64,000 nucleotides of DNA, from the NCBI GenBank assembly GCA_016748015.1, contig JAAOMT010000599.1:382858-446857 (forward strand), in the 5' to 3' direction. Positions 35,683 to 46,862 of the stretch are shown in pieces; position 1 is the first letter of the stretch, and each line of letters starts with the position of its first letter. The position numbers were made by a program, and so were the translations under genes. This DNA is from Geosiphon pyriformis. Its lineage: Eukaryota > Glomeromycota > Glomeromycetes > Archaeosporales > Geosiphonaceae. A model generated the notes under the pieces. That model made no database searches and was not told the origin of the DNA. It worked only from the letters and a program-made list of their open reading frames with translations.

Positions 35683-36510
35683 TGTTACAAGTGATTATTT
35701 AGGGTCTTAAATCAAATAACAAATCCATAACTTGGTGCTAATTTGCTTGATATTAGTAATATTTAAAGGTTTTGATATCTGAAAGTTTTGGGTTGAGTTT
35801 TTTATGTAATAGACAAATATTTAATTGTTGTAATCTATAGCTTTCTGGAATCACAATTCCATCAAATTTCTTTTTTAATGTGATGGCTAGTAATCCTTCT
35901 GGTAAGCTATCCTCAATTGAGTATTTTATCCTTATTTCTGAATTTTTTACCAGTCACTTTAATGTCAATACTCTGCACATTAATCCCTAATTCAATTAGT
36001 AAACAACCAAAAAATACAAACAAAAGAAAAAAAAAGAAATAAAGAAAATGAAGAAATTAAGCCAAGATAATTAAGTTAGTATCTCATTAATAGCTGTAAT
36101 TAAGAGCTATTGTTTCAGTAAGATCAAGTATTCATTACTATTAACACTTTATATTGATAATAAAAAGTGAATTAAGATAGCAAATAATTATTTATTGATA
36201 TTTGTGATTTTAGAAAAATTGTTTAGATAAAATCTAAACTAAGAAGTCTGTTTTTTTTGCTTTTAATACTACTGCTATATATACATAATTAAGATTTTTC
36301 AATTTTTTAATTCTTTACATTAAGAATTCTGGAATTTCTGGAATTCTGCAATTTCTTTGAGAGGAATCTTGAAATTCTGGAATCTTGTAATTTCTCATAT
36401 GAGAATCCTACAATTTCTTTAAGAAGAATTCTAGAATTCTATATTTACTATGGCTACTTCTAATTGGCTAATTTATATGCTAATATACTATCTATATTCT
36501 AATAGTAACA
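35683..36510 (-). repeat. Solo LTR of the copy C gypsy family (828 bp)
   Basis: Reverse complement of the LTR at 33085-33942: starts TGTTACAAGTGATTATTT and ends AATAGTAACA, with the GGAATTCC-type array (36320-36445) and the TATA motif near 36280. No internal element sequence adjoins it. The flanking bases (GACAC left, TCAGT right) are not a direct repeat, and the LINE sequences on the two sides come from different parts of a LINE. Confidence 0.9.
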
Positions 36511-37135
36511 TCAGTATTTTTTTTGATTTTTAACAAATAAAGAAAAATTTCTTCACTTTTTGTTTTATTTTTAATCAAAAAAATTAATCCAATAAAATTA
36601 CCAATATTTAATCTTGACCAAATTTGTATAAAACAATTAAACTTGATGGTATTTTTTAAAAAAAAGTCTTAATAATCTTTAAAACTAAAATCTTTAATCT
36701 ATAGAATCTAAAAAACTACTTATTTCTAAAATTACCAAAATTTTTGAACCAAATCCTGGAAAAAACTTTGTCTGTTGATTTAATTATTACTATTTTTAAA
36801 TAATTTCACATTATATTTAAATTATTTTGCCTTTTTACATCCTAAAACTTGCTAAATATACAAGATATTCTCTCTAATAAGCATTTTTTAAACCAAGTTT
36901 ATTTTAAAATATTTGTATTTTTAAAATCAAATTTTCATTAATTTTTATTAGCATATTTTCAAATAGCATTTAGATATTTATTAAAAAAACCACTCAAGCC
37001 AAAAAAACTACAACAGCTAAATAATTAGTATCAAAAAAATCAGAAATATTACTAATTTTTTATTTAATTACAGTCATCAAAAGATATTTACTAACAAAAA
37101 TATAATCAATAGTTTTTTTTATATTTTTTGATTTA
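36511..37135 (-). mobile_element. LINE4: decayed fragment of the endonuclease and linker region
   Basis: Very AT-rich, but alignable on the minus strand with LINE2 from about 21950 to 22460. Markers are ACTACTTATTTCT against CAGCTTATTTCT, AGTATCAAAAAAATCAGA against AGTGTCAAAAAAATCAGA, and CTAACAAAAATATAATCAATAG against CTCACAAAAATGTAGTCAATAA. No open frame remains. Confidence 0.65.
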
Positions 37136-37689
37136 AGATTACTTAGTCTAATTCTATATATTAAATAGTAATTAAATTGTATTTGTTAAAAAAAAATAAC
37201 AATAATAATAATAATAATATAATTAACTAAATATATAATTAAACATGTTTTTTTGATTATTTTAATTTAATTATTATTAAAAATATGCAATTTTAATTTT
37301 TGTTATTTAAAAAATTCAAAATATTATTGTTATTAAAATTGAAAAATTGAAAAAAAATAATATTTAATAAAAAATATTTGGTTATTAATATTATTACTTC
37401 AAATTATTTAATTTTTATATATAAAACAAGTTTTTTAAAATTTAATTAAATACTTTTATTCAAAAATACTATGTTAATTTAATTACTTAAATTTATTTTA
37501 TATGTTTAAATTTGGTTAATTTGTTAATATTATTGTAAAATTTAATAAAAAAAATTTTGAATTTTGAATTTATAGTTTAAATAATATTTATATTATTAAT
37601 TATTATTAATTATTTTATTATTATTTTATATTTTAATAAAGTATAGTTTTTTAATAATTTATATATAAACAATTATAAAAATAAATTAT
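37136..37689. other. AT-rich region with a decayed LINE 3' tail
   Basis: At 37141-37230, AAATAGTAATTAAATTGTATTTGTTAAA plus an (AAT)n run resembles the LINE 3' end GGTAGTGGTTAGACTGTACTTGTTAAA in plus orientation. The rest is AT-rich without open frames. Confidence 0.45.
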
Positions 37690-38320
37690 AATACTAGGAA
37701 AAATTTGATCTTGATAACTGTTGAAGCTTGGTCTGAATTGCTGAATATTTATGCTATTAACAGTATAATAATAAAATCTTTACATGAAGCTGAATTCTCA
37801 GATTATTTATATATATTATTAGCCAAAGAGTTTGTAATAAAAAATTAAGTGGCTAATATAATATATTTACTAAGTGATGGCTTTGATAGTGTATCTCTAG
37901 TTATCAAGTTAGTCCAGAGTTTTACTGAAAATTACAAATCTACCATATAATTGCTGATTGCCAAACTAAGAACACATTATAAAAAATATGACCTCTTACT
38001 GCATGATGAATCTATAATACTGGTTGTTTCTAATTTGGCATCCTTATAGTTTTTTGGTATGATTTTTGATTTTAGTATTAGGCTAGATATTCATATTTGT
38101 TTTAGTTTACATTCTCATTTGTCTAATGTTCATTTCAGTTTTTTGCATGATTTTCCTGTTATAAGTAGTTTAGATGCTTAGTGTTATTTTAATTGGTCTA
38201 AATAACTGGTTATATATAGAAAATATATAAGTTATACTTAATATAAGAGCTTATATAATTCTATAGTTTTAGATAGTAGTTGAATTACACTTATAAAACA
38301 TGTAATAAAAAAAATAAAAT
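37690..38320 (+). mobile_element. LINE5: 3'-end fragment (C-terminal ORF2 and 3' UTR), heavily decayed
   Basis: Aligns on the plus strand with LINE1 from about 11890 to 12480. The ORF2 C-terminus reads as LLAKEFVIKN*VANII against LLAKGFVLKSWVSNAI in LINE1, with numerous stops. It ends in ATGTAATAAAAAAAATAAAATAAA near 38320. It lies tail-to-tail with LINE6. Confidence 0.8.
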
Positions 38321-38429
38321 AAAAATTATGTATTTTTAATATATAAATAATTATTTAAACTTATGTTAAATTTTTATTTTTATTTTATTTAATTAATTTT
38401 TTAATAATTGTTTATTTTTTTTTATTTTT

Positions 38430-40890
38430 TTAATAAGTGAGGTCCAAATGCAACCTAGTACTATACATTATACTAATGATCTAAACTAGGAGTAAATCAT
38501 GCACTTTCTACACATGACCAGCCACTCAGACCAGTCAGGACAACACTATACACTTATATGCACAGAGACCAAACCCCCAACATCTAAGAAAAATAAACAA
38601 AACTTACAAAACCCAAAATCAACTCCAAAAGCTTCAGCTACACCCAGCAATCTTACAATGCCAGCCGAGAATGCTATAGGCAAACCATAAATTAATGCAG
38701 AAATGGAGCTGTCACAAAGAATCAAACTATGCTTCTCTATAAAGGCCTAGTGTTTGGCACAGACCAACCAGATATCATCCCAAAATGTGAGGCACAAAGT
38801 CCACAATCTTTTTAGTCCCAACCTTAAAATCTTTAAAAACCAAGACAGACTCACAATACCAATCATTAAAAACAAAGCTCTTATACAGAGCAACATTAAC
38901 TCCAACCTCGAAAACACAAGAAGCCAATAACTGTGAAACACGTGAGAAGAATCAAAACAAAACAGAAAAAGCCTCCCAAGCTAAAGCATAAGTGTCCAAC
39001 AACTGAGCACAATCAGCAGCATCATGGGGACAAGAAAAGATATGATCCAAGACCTCAATATTACTACAGTACAAACACACCACATTAGGATAATCTCTAT
39101 CATACAAACGCTTATAAACAGCAACCAAAAGCCAATAATAGAGGGCTTTTATGAAGTATGTCTGACAACTAGCTGTATACACACTAGTGAAACCAGCAGC
39201 CAAGTGAAAATTGAGGTGCCAAACCAGAGAGAACTTAAACCAATTAATATCAACATGCAAACTATCCACCACGACCTGAGAACCAGACCCAACCTCCCAC
39301 TGAGCATGATGAACAGAATGGAAAACATCACACATAAAGTGTCTAGAGTTACCAGAAACCATGGCCCTACCAGCACTAAGAAAACGTTCACTGACCAAGT
39401 GAGACAATTGCCAAGCAGAGAGGGCAGCATTCTTGGCAAGTGCATCCACATGCTTATTGCTTGAGATGCCTAAATAACCCTTGACTTTAATTCAATTCAC
39501 ATCCAAATTTTTACAACAAATGACGTTAGTAATGTGACAATGCTCGATCCAACAATAGTTTCTAAAATCCAGACAAACCAGCAGAGACTCTGACCTGCAT
39601 GCATCCAAAATGGCTTGACTGTTTGAAAACAAGTCAACCGAACAAAAAGAAGGCACACACTTAAGAGCCAAAGTAATGGCTTGCAATTCTGTTAGAGTAG
39701 AAGAAATCAAACCAGATACTCCTACACCCAAACCTGAGTTAATGTCCTCAAAAAAAATGATGGCGCCAGCCTTCATGTCAACAGTGCTCAAACTACACAG
39801 AGACCCATCCATATAAACAGAAAGGCAAGAGGCATCAATGGTCAGCAGAGTGTCACAAACTGCACCAAAATCATGAAAATGACAAACATCAGAATCAACA
39901 TGCCTATCCAAAAAGGAAAAACAAATAGAAGAAGGAAAACCACCACCAAGAAAGCAAATGGAGAGGTCAAACCAGAAAGGGACTGGACCATGAGGGTCCA
40001 ACCTCTTCCAACACTTGAAGATACTCCAACTGAAGACATCACCTTTATGGTCATGAAGCTGTTCCACAAAAGCAATCCCATATTGTCTGAGAGAAGAGAC
40101 ACATTTGAAAAAATAGGGTTTACCAAGAACCAGAGACATAGGAGTACCAATCTGACAGCAAAAAGCACAAGCCAAAGAGCCGCCCAAAGACAAATCATAC
40201 TCGGAAAAAATACGAACCACACCAGCCAAAAAATTATTCGAGGAGCTGACACCAACATGAGCTGGAAACAGCAAAGGATGATGAGGATGCCAGCTGAGAA
40301 CTTAAAGGTCATAAAACCTGTAAGAAAACAAGCGACCCAAAACACCAGTGGAATTTGCAAAAACAACAATGAAAGCAAATTTGCCCTCAGCCTAAATCTG
40401 TTCAAAAGTTTTTAAACTGTACAAAGAGGGATGATGAAGTACATTATTGGGGAAATCATATGGCAGCCCAGACTTAGACTTTAAAATCTGCATACCAGAG
40501 TGTTCCACTTATTACAAACACTAATAAGAACAAAACTAAACTGAGTTCTATAGCTGATGATAGGAAAGAGAACTACAGATACCAAATAAGCACACTGTTT
40601 GTCTGATATTGCCTTTTTCAAAACCAGATTCACAAAAAACCACATGTCAGATTAAGCCTTAGCCAAGCTAAACTTTGAAAGACTCTCAGAGAACAAAAAA
40701 ATATCCAGATAATGATGAGATTCCTTCTTCTTGGCAATGGAAATAGGTGCACCACTAATAGTCAGACAAGAACTCACAATCCAACAGTTAATAGAGATGG
40801 CTACTGTCTTGTCATTATTTATCGAAATATCATTAAACCTGAAAAATTCACTAGCAACATCAAGAATGTGTTATGTAGCAGCTTAGATTG
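38430..40890 (-). mobile_element. LINE6: 5'-truncated non-LTR retrotransposon
   Basis: Minus strand, 3' end at about 38430 with a TTTTTTATTTTTTTAATAAG tail. It covers ORF2 from the middle of RT to the C-terminus. The homology with LINE2 stops near 40890, inside RT, as in typical 5'-truncated LINE insertions. Confidence 0.88.
38700..40890 (-). pseudogene. ORF2 of LINE6: end of RT, RNase H and zinc-binding C-terminus
   Basis: Longest open pieces are 39492-40274 and 38952-39449, in the same frame and separated by one TGA (39492-39494) where LINE1 and LINE2 have Trp (TWRKVK, TWNKVK; here VN*IKVK). RNase H motifs: LSVYMDGSLCSLST, where Asp of YTDG is kept but Thr is Met, TELQAITLALK, LFSNSQAILDA (Asn-Ser for Asp), and KHVDALAKNAAL. 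Zinc-binding motif: CLYCSNIEVLDHIFSC (39035-39085). A frameshift near 38945 puts the DIWLV segment into a third piece. It differs noticeably from LINE1-3, so it is a separate subfamily. Confidence 0.85.
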
Positions 40891-42000
40891 TTTATTTAAA
40901 TTTAAATTTTTTAATATATTTTATTAAATCATAAATATTTAAAAAATAAACTTTGTGTTTATTTTTGAATTGATTAAAATTTTTAAATAAATTATTAATC
41001 AATATATAAAGTACATAAGCCATATCTTATTTAGAATACTTAATTATTGTATTATATTAAATAGTAATTAAACCTTACTTATTAATTAAATTAACAATAT
41101 TTTTAATTTAAAGAAATTAAGTTTTTATATTTATAACAGAATTAATATTGGTAATTAGTAAAAAAAAATTAAATTTACCAAAGATTTAATTTTTTTAATT
41201 ACAAATTTTACCAAATTTGACAATTTTTATAACTTAAATTTTAGTAAACACAATTTTGTTTTATATATTTTATTAAAAACTTCAAATTAAAAAATATTAC
41301 AATTTTAATATAAAATATTAAACCAATAAAATAATTTGTAAAAGCTTTAAATTTTATTAAAAACTTTAAAAAAATCTTTAATAAACCAAAAAAACATTTA
41401 TAATTAATAGACATATAGTTTAAAATAATAATAATATTTAAAATTTTTTTATTAAATATAACTTTTTTCCAAAGTACTTATTTTAACAATTGCAATATTA
41501 AGAGTTTTTTAAAAACTAAAAAACAAAAATAATCATAAACTTAAACAAATATATTACTAATTTCAAAAATAATAGCCAAAAAAAATTTATTTAATATATT
41601 ATGAAAAATAATTATCTTGTTCTTTTACTAAAACAAGTTAATAAAGAAGAGCAGTTTTAAAAGTTTTAGAATTTTAATAATATATTGTTATTAACCAATA
41701 GACTTTATTAAAAATTTTAAAATTTATCTTTATTGATTATTTTAATAATAATTAATCTAGATTTTATTAGCAAAAAATTTTTTAATATCAAAAAATTTTA
41801 AATTTTTATATATTTTATTAAAAAATACTTTATTAAAATTATTGTAAAAGATGAAAAACAATTGTATTAGTTTAAAATTATATAGCAATAAATTACCTAA
41901 AAATTAAAATTAACAATAATTATTTATTCAATTATTTTGATTATCAACAAATTATTTTTATTTGTTTAAAGTTTATAATTTTGTTTGCAACTTTAAATTT
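40891..42000. other. AT-rich region with a decayed LINE 3' tail
   Basis: At 41005-41090, AAGTACATAAGCCATATCTTATTTAGAA...AGTAATTAAACCTTACTTATTAA resembles the plus-strand LINE 3' end (AAGGCATAAGCCACATTTAATTTGAA...). The rest is AT-rich without open frames. Base composition becomes more balanced at about 41990, near the host gene. Confidence 0.5.
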
Positions 42001-42052
42001 CCTAGAACATTGTTTTTACGAATCATGTATCTGATGTAGACATGGCTGATAC

Positions 42053-42058
42053 TTTATT
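42053..42058 (-). terminator. Possible polyadenylation signal of the PPR gene
   Basis: AATAAA on the minus strand about 170 bases after the PPR stop codon. A second AATAAA lies at 42212-42217, only 13 bases after the stop. Either could serve, and neither is proven. Confidence 0.35.
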
Positions 42059-42229
42059 GGGGTCAATGAATCTGAAGTTTTCAATAGTTCCAAAAAGACA
42101 GTAAACCACATTATCATAATTTGAAGACTAATGCATTCTAATCGTCATTGCCCAAAAGATCTTAAGCACTGAGTAAATTTGGCAAGGTGATTATGCAGCT
42201 TTCAATATGTTTTTATTTACATCCCAGGC

Positions 42230-44773
42230 TTAAACAAGAATTTTTGAAATTCTTCGATTTGAAATTGTCTTTTTTCCCGGCTCATTTGGCTGATTATTAC
42301 TTGTGTTCGGATTGTCATTTGCTCGATTTTTTTTTGTTTTTGCGTTAACGCTATGTTGTGTTTTAATTTTTCTTTCCCTTATTCGATGCAAGGCAAAATA
42401 AACGTTTTTGGAAACTTCCTCAACGCCTGCGACATCAGAGAATTTAATTGTCAAGCGTTGAACATCAATCAGGATTGCCCTTGCTTTTGCAAAATCGTCA
42501 AGTGAAGCAAAGAATTTTAAGATTTCATCATATAACCTCGCGGATAAATGATAACCAAGAGTTTTCATATCTTCATAAAGCATCCATAAGAGTTGAGGAT
42601 CTTTTTCTGCCAAGGCTCCTCGTACGAGTATAAAGTAGGTAGGGGGTCCAAATTTCAGAAAATTGAATTTACGCTGTTCAAAAAAGAATTCAGCGGCTGT
42701 GCGGACATCAGCCTCTTGCACAAGATTTTCAAGAATCACGTTAAATATTTCAATATTTGATTTCATTCCTTTTTCTTTCATTTCAGTGAATAACTTAAAA
42801 ACTTCGAGATGTTTGCCCGCTTTGAAAGAAGCGTTAATCATTATTTGATAGGTGGTCACGTTCGGTACGACGTTGGATGAAGCCAAGCCTTGATATACAG
42901 TGAATAAGCGTTCATAGCCAGATATACTGTATCCTCTTAACATAATATTGTAATCTTCAATTGATGGTTTAAACCGATTTTCAAGCATGACTCGGAAAAC
43001 ATTGTTGGCACTTGCCATATCTCCAAGATCCGCGAATCCTTGCAAAAGGTGTCGGAAAGTCAAATGTTCAATTTTAAAACCGGTTTTTAAGAAATCAGAA
43101 AGCAAATTTCTAGCAGCTTTTTTATCCATTTCGGCTGAGGCCAATTTCAAAAAGGTATGATAAATTTCTTTGTTAGGCAGTTTGTTGGCTTTTTTTAAAT
43201 CATCAATGATCATATTTCGGACTTCTTTGGCTGCATGATTTTTACAAATTTCCTCCAAAATAGCATTGTAAGTCCTTGTGCCAACTTCAATTTTGGTAAG
43301 TTTCGCGTATGAGTAAATTTGAAGTGCATCATCGATAAGAGATTTGTCAATATATCCTATTATCAAGGTTGTATAGACCCTTCGAGGTAAATGAATACGC
43401 GTTTCCCTTCCTTGTATAAACATCTCCCGAGCTTCTCTAAGATGATCATTTTTTACACAATGTTCAATAACTCTCGCATAAAAATGTCCACTGCTATGAG
43501 TACTCCTCGCTGTATAAAGCAACCGCTTGGCAAGATCAAATTGGGAACTTTCGATGCACGCGTCAATCAGAATGTCCAGAAGCAAAATATTTGGTCGATT
43601 GCCAATCTTTTCTTGGTAAAATATATAAAATCTGCCAGCTCGTTGAATCTTGTCCCGTTGAATTAATGTTCTAATTAATAAATTATATATCGTTTCGATT
43701 AACGTCGTTGAGTCTTTATTGAGAATATCTGCTTTAGTCGGGGTGTATTGAAACTGAAGATCCCCAATAGCCTTCCCTTCACTAACCATTTGTTCACAGA
43801 ACTTGCGGGCGAGATCATATTCACCTAATTCAACTAATTTGTGAATGATGTCACAATATAAGGGGAACCGAATTTCATGATTTTTAGATCGCATCTCTTC
43901 AAAATACTTGAGGATACGTTCCAGATCTCCTGATCTGAAACGTTGAATTTTGACTCTAACTAAGTTATTATACTGTAATTGATTAAGTTCAATTCCACGA
44001 GATTTCAATTGTTCATATAATTTTTCTGCTTTATCACTATTGCGCGTTTTAAGGTATGAGATGAGCATTTGTGTATAACCTGTCCTTGAAAGTTCAATTC
44101 CTTCATTAACCAGTAATTCATAAAGTCCAAGCCTTGCCTTCACTCCTACATGCATCATTATTTGCTCAACTTCCTCTGGATGAACCTTCCGAAATAAACG
44201 TGGAACACCCAGTATATCCAAAGCAATATTCATGACAAGGTCACCTTGTGGCTTTTCCCTAGGATTATTCAGAACTAACCGCAGCCTTAGAATATGAGGA
44301 TGTGACCTATCAAATTGAACTACCTTGTCAGCTGAAATTGGCTCAATTTGAACGTTGGAAGTTGATTTAATGAAAACTGCTTGGTCAGTTGGGACTGATT
44401 CCGAGTAAACCTTAAAGTCTAAGTCATCAGAGTTTGCTTTTTCAGTTAGTACTGACTTCACTTGGGATTTAGAGTCAGATTCAATAGGCTCTGTTAGGTG
44501 AGAAAATAGACGTAATCGTGCTTTACATGAACCGTCTTTGAAACACGGAAAAAAGCCGAGGAAATGTGTAATTTGATGTCTTTCAGCTAACAAAGAGCCC
44601 GCGATTAGCGGTGAAGTAGAATTTGCGATAAGCCCCTTGTATGATTTCTGCCGTGAAATCGAAAAACGCCTGTTAGATTGAACAAGAGTCTTAATAAACA
44701 TAATCCACTCTAGTAGGGGAAACGAAACTTTGTTTATAAACTTACCAGGACACAATCTTTTCCGATCTACCAC
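42230..44773 (-). CDS. Pentatricopeptide-repeat (PPR) protein, probably mitochondrial
   Basis: Uninterrupted 847-codon frame, the longest in the window. After a 200-residue N-terminal region, residues from about 215 to 800 are helical repeats of about 35 residues with PPR spacing: TGYTQMLISYLKTRNSDKAE, VYTTLIIGYIDKSLIDDALQ, RTYNAILEEICKN, EDYNIMLRGYSISG, TTYQIMINASFKAGKHLEVF and RLYDEILKFFASLDDFAKAR. PPR proteins bind single-stranded organelle RNA and act in its processing or translation. The second ATG (44701) gives a good mitochondrial presequence (MFIKTLVQSNRRFSISRQKS) and is the more likely start; the first ATG adds 24 residues. The C-terminal 45 residues are basic and Asn-rich. I cannot assign a specific orthologue. 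Base and codon use are far less AT-rich than the surrounding elements. Confidence 0.9.
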   Translation of the reverse strand: MVDRKRLCPGKFINKVSFPLLEWIMFIKTLVQSNRRFSISRQKSYKGLIANSTSPLIAGSLLAERHQITHFLGFFPCFKDGSCKARLRLFSHLTEPIESDSKSQVKSVLTEKANSDDLDFKVYSESVPTDQAVFIKSTSNVQIEPISADKVVQFDRSHPHILRLRLVLNNPREKPQGDLVMNIALDILGVPRLFRKVHPEEVEQIMMHVGVKARLGLYELLVNEGIELSRTGYTQMLISYLKTRNSDKAEKLYEQLKSRGIELNQLQYNNLVRVKIQRFRSGDLERILKYFEEMRSKNHEIRFPLYCDIIHKLVELGEYDLARKFCEQMVSEGKAIGDLQFQYTPTKADILNKDSTTLIETIYNLLIRTLIQRDKIQRAGRFYIFYQEKIGNRPNILLLDILIDACIESSQFDLAKRLLYTARSTHSSGHFYARVIEHCVKNDHLREAREMFIQGRETRIHLPRRVYTTLIIGYIDKSLIDDALQIYSYAKLTKIEVGTRTYNAILEEICKNHAAKEVRNMIIDDLKKANKLPNKEIYHTFLKLASAEMDKKAARNLLSDFLKTGFKIEHLTFRHLLQGFADLGDMASANNVFRVMLENRFKPSIEDYNIMLRGYSISGYERLFTVYQGLASSNVVPNVTTYQIMINASFKAGKHLEVFKLFTEMKEKGMKSNIEIFNVILENLVQEADVRTAAEFFFEQRKFNFLKFGPPTYFILVRGALAEKDPQLLWMLYEDMKTLGYHLSARLYDEILKFFASLDDFAKARAILIDVQRLTIKFSDVAGVEEVSKNVYFALHRIRERKIKTQHSVNAKTKKNRANDNPNTSNNQPNEPGKKTISNRRISKILV

Positions 44774-45087
44774 CTAACTGGCTAAGCTTAGATATCGGAA
44801 AATTAATGCTTATTATGATTCGTGGTGAGTCACACTTTTAAATTCTGGATCTAAATGATAATTATATCCAAGAAATTTTTTTGGACGGGCGAATAAACCT
44901 CTTGGGATCAATCAAATCAAAACTTGTCGATCCGATTATATAAAAATGCTTAAATATTTCATTGCGGACAACACATTGACTTTGGAAATCGTAGACTCGA
45001 ATAAAACCACTTTAAGTGTTTGACGCTAAAAATTCCCGCGAATATCACAATTCAGTCCTGAGGGTGAAACCATGATTTTTCTCTTAA
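44774..45087 (-). promoter_or_regulatory. Intergenic promoter region of the PPR gene
   Basis: 314 bp between two genes on the same strand. It must contain the NDUFAF7-like gene's 3' end and the PPR promoter. A TGAGTCA at 44826-44832 matches the consensus of Gcn4/AP-1-type bZIP activators, 53 bases upstream of the first PPR ATG. No clear TATA box is seen. Confidence 0.35.
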
Positions 45088-46706
45088 TCATGTTAGCATA
45101 AACTTTGCGTTTTGATAGTACATTAACATAGGATTTTCTCCACTCCTCGTCCGAGTTCTCATAATATCAGCATAAGTGGCTAGAAACTCCTTATGAGAAA
45201 AAATCCGGATTTCTTGGCCAGAGGTAGTTTTAATTTCCTCTTGTTCTTCTTCTTCTTCTTCTTCACAAGCCAATTGATAAATAGCTTTGAGCAAATCAAA
45301 ATTTGTTGGAAAAAATATATCAAAGTAACCTGGTTGCACCATATATGTTGAACAAGGCACCATTGAACGCTTGAATCTGGTTTGAACAACAGGGGCGTCA
45401 ACTCCAGGTATTGTGTGGGGAAGTTCATAAAAATCTGATATAATTAACCGATGTTGTGGAAAATATTTTTTGAGAACCTCTAGGAATAATAAACATTTGG
45501 TCGGTATAAATTCGGGCAAGGTTACAGTTGGGGGATAGGGTAATAATTGGCGTATTTTACGTAAGATTTGTCCTTTGTGCAATATCGGAGTTTTATAAGT
45601 GGTTTGACTACGCAAATATAAGTATCTTTGAACAAGAGGATCGCTGATTGGTTCATAAACTTCTTCATATTCTCCTTTCTCATCAATTATTACAACAGCT
45701 TGTAATGGTTCCTTGGTCTCGTGATCATAACAAATGATATCATGTGAAAAATTATCCTGTTGATAGGACAAGATTTTGTAATAGAGATTGAGTTGGGAAC
45801 AATCAAACAGAAAAAATATTAAGACAACTTAAGAGCATTTATACCAATACTTCAAATGCCAAAAAAAAGCAAGGATCTGGCACCACCTCATTCCACTCAA
45901 AAATACTTTTATTAATAATTTCCACGCAATCATGATCATGTTTTGCTTTTTGAATTTCCTTCCTTTTTGACTGTAATTCTGACAGTTTCTCGCTTATCTC
46001 GATCATCCGATAACTTGTCTGCCGGTATATTGAAGGTTCATATTTTTGTATATATTCAAGAATATTTAACATTAAAGTTCCGTTTCCAGCTCCAACTTCA
46101 TAAACTATCAAATCTGTGTGCGGATAATTTTTTATTTTATATTGTTCAACGATATATTTTGCAACCGCATATCCATACCAAGGCTGGAGCAAGATGAAAA
46201 TAGAAATTAAGCAAGTAATTTAAAATAAATATTCCAATAAAATGTGATAAATCTACCTTGAACAGTTCAGCAGGTGTATGCCAAACCTGCCGTGCAAATT
46301 TATTTGTCGCATCAAGCTCATCCTCGATTTTTTTGTATGCATTACTCAAAATCTTCAAAAATTCTAAATTATCTTTCATTTCATTAAAATTAAAATCTGT
46401 CTTTGATGAAAATATCATAGCCTGTTTTGAAAAATAGCCATAGTGGGGGTTGTAGAGTGAATTATCGATAAAATCTCGAGAAAGCATTACTGAACTTTTG
46501 GGTGTAGTCGACTCCTTGGCAGCATCTGCCGCTGTCAAAACTGGGTAGTTAGCCGAATATTCAAGACTTCTTTCCTTGTCAAAAAAATCTTCGAAAACCT
46601 TTATGAAAGGAAGCACTTGAGTTGTAGAAAATTCTCGCTTTAAATGGGTTAAAGACGTTCTTTTCAAAACAACCATAAAAGGGACTTTAACAAATGTGTG
46701 TAGCAT
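45088..46706 (-). CDS. NDUFAF7: NDUFAF7/MidA-type SAM-dependent methyltransferase (mitochondrial complex I assembly), three exons
   Basis: Exons 46706-46257, 46183-45845 and 45756-45088, about 485 residues. Introns of 73 bp (46184-46256, GTAGAT...CTCCAG) and 88 bp (45757-45844, GTATAA...CAACAG), both phase 0, restore ELFK/PWYGYAVAKY and LAFEVL/DNFSHD. The start at 46706 (MLHTFVKVPFMVVLKRTS) gives a basic, Ser/Thr-rich mitochondrial presequence; an ATG at 46754 is in frame. Family landmarks: DFIDNSLYNPHYGYFS, PWYGYAVAKYIVE, and the SAM-binding loop VYEVGAGNGTLMLNIL. NDUFAF7 dimethylates an Arg of the NDUFS2 subunit during complex I assembly. That function is carried over from the family, not shown here. 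A Glu-rich run encoded by repeated GAA/GAG codons (near 45240-45270) sits in exon 3. Confidence 0.83.
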
Positions 46707-46809
46707 ATTGAAAGGGAACGACGAACAACCTGAACAAAAATTTGGGTCATACATAGATTGAAACAGCCAATCAATTTATCAGTAAAAAAATATAATCTGT
46801 AATAAGTTT

Positions 46810-46862
46810 TTTTATTGCTTAATAAAGTGTGGCCCAACCACTATTTACAAAAATAAAACTAC
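46810..46862 (-). mobile_element. LINE 3'-tail fragment
   Basis: TAATAAAGTGTGGCCCAACCACTAT (plus strand) matches the LINE2 3' end AAGTGCAGCCCAACCACTAC in minus orientation. Only about 50 bases remain, cut by the DNA-transposon relic that begins at 46863. Confidence 0.6.

Noticed and set aside
37690-38320. A separate host gene, from scattered matches to a conserved protein
   Set aside because: All matches are to the C-terminal end of LINE ORF2, with several stops.
39024-39464. Plus-strand open frame of 146 codons
   Set aside because: Antisense of LINE6 ORF2; the minus strand carries the zinc-binding motif and homology to LINE1 and LINE2.
39873-40415. Plus-strand open frame of 180 codons rich in Lys/Arg/Thr
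   Set aside because: Antisense of LINE6 RT/RNase H; composition follows from reading that coding strand backwards.
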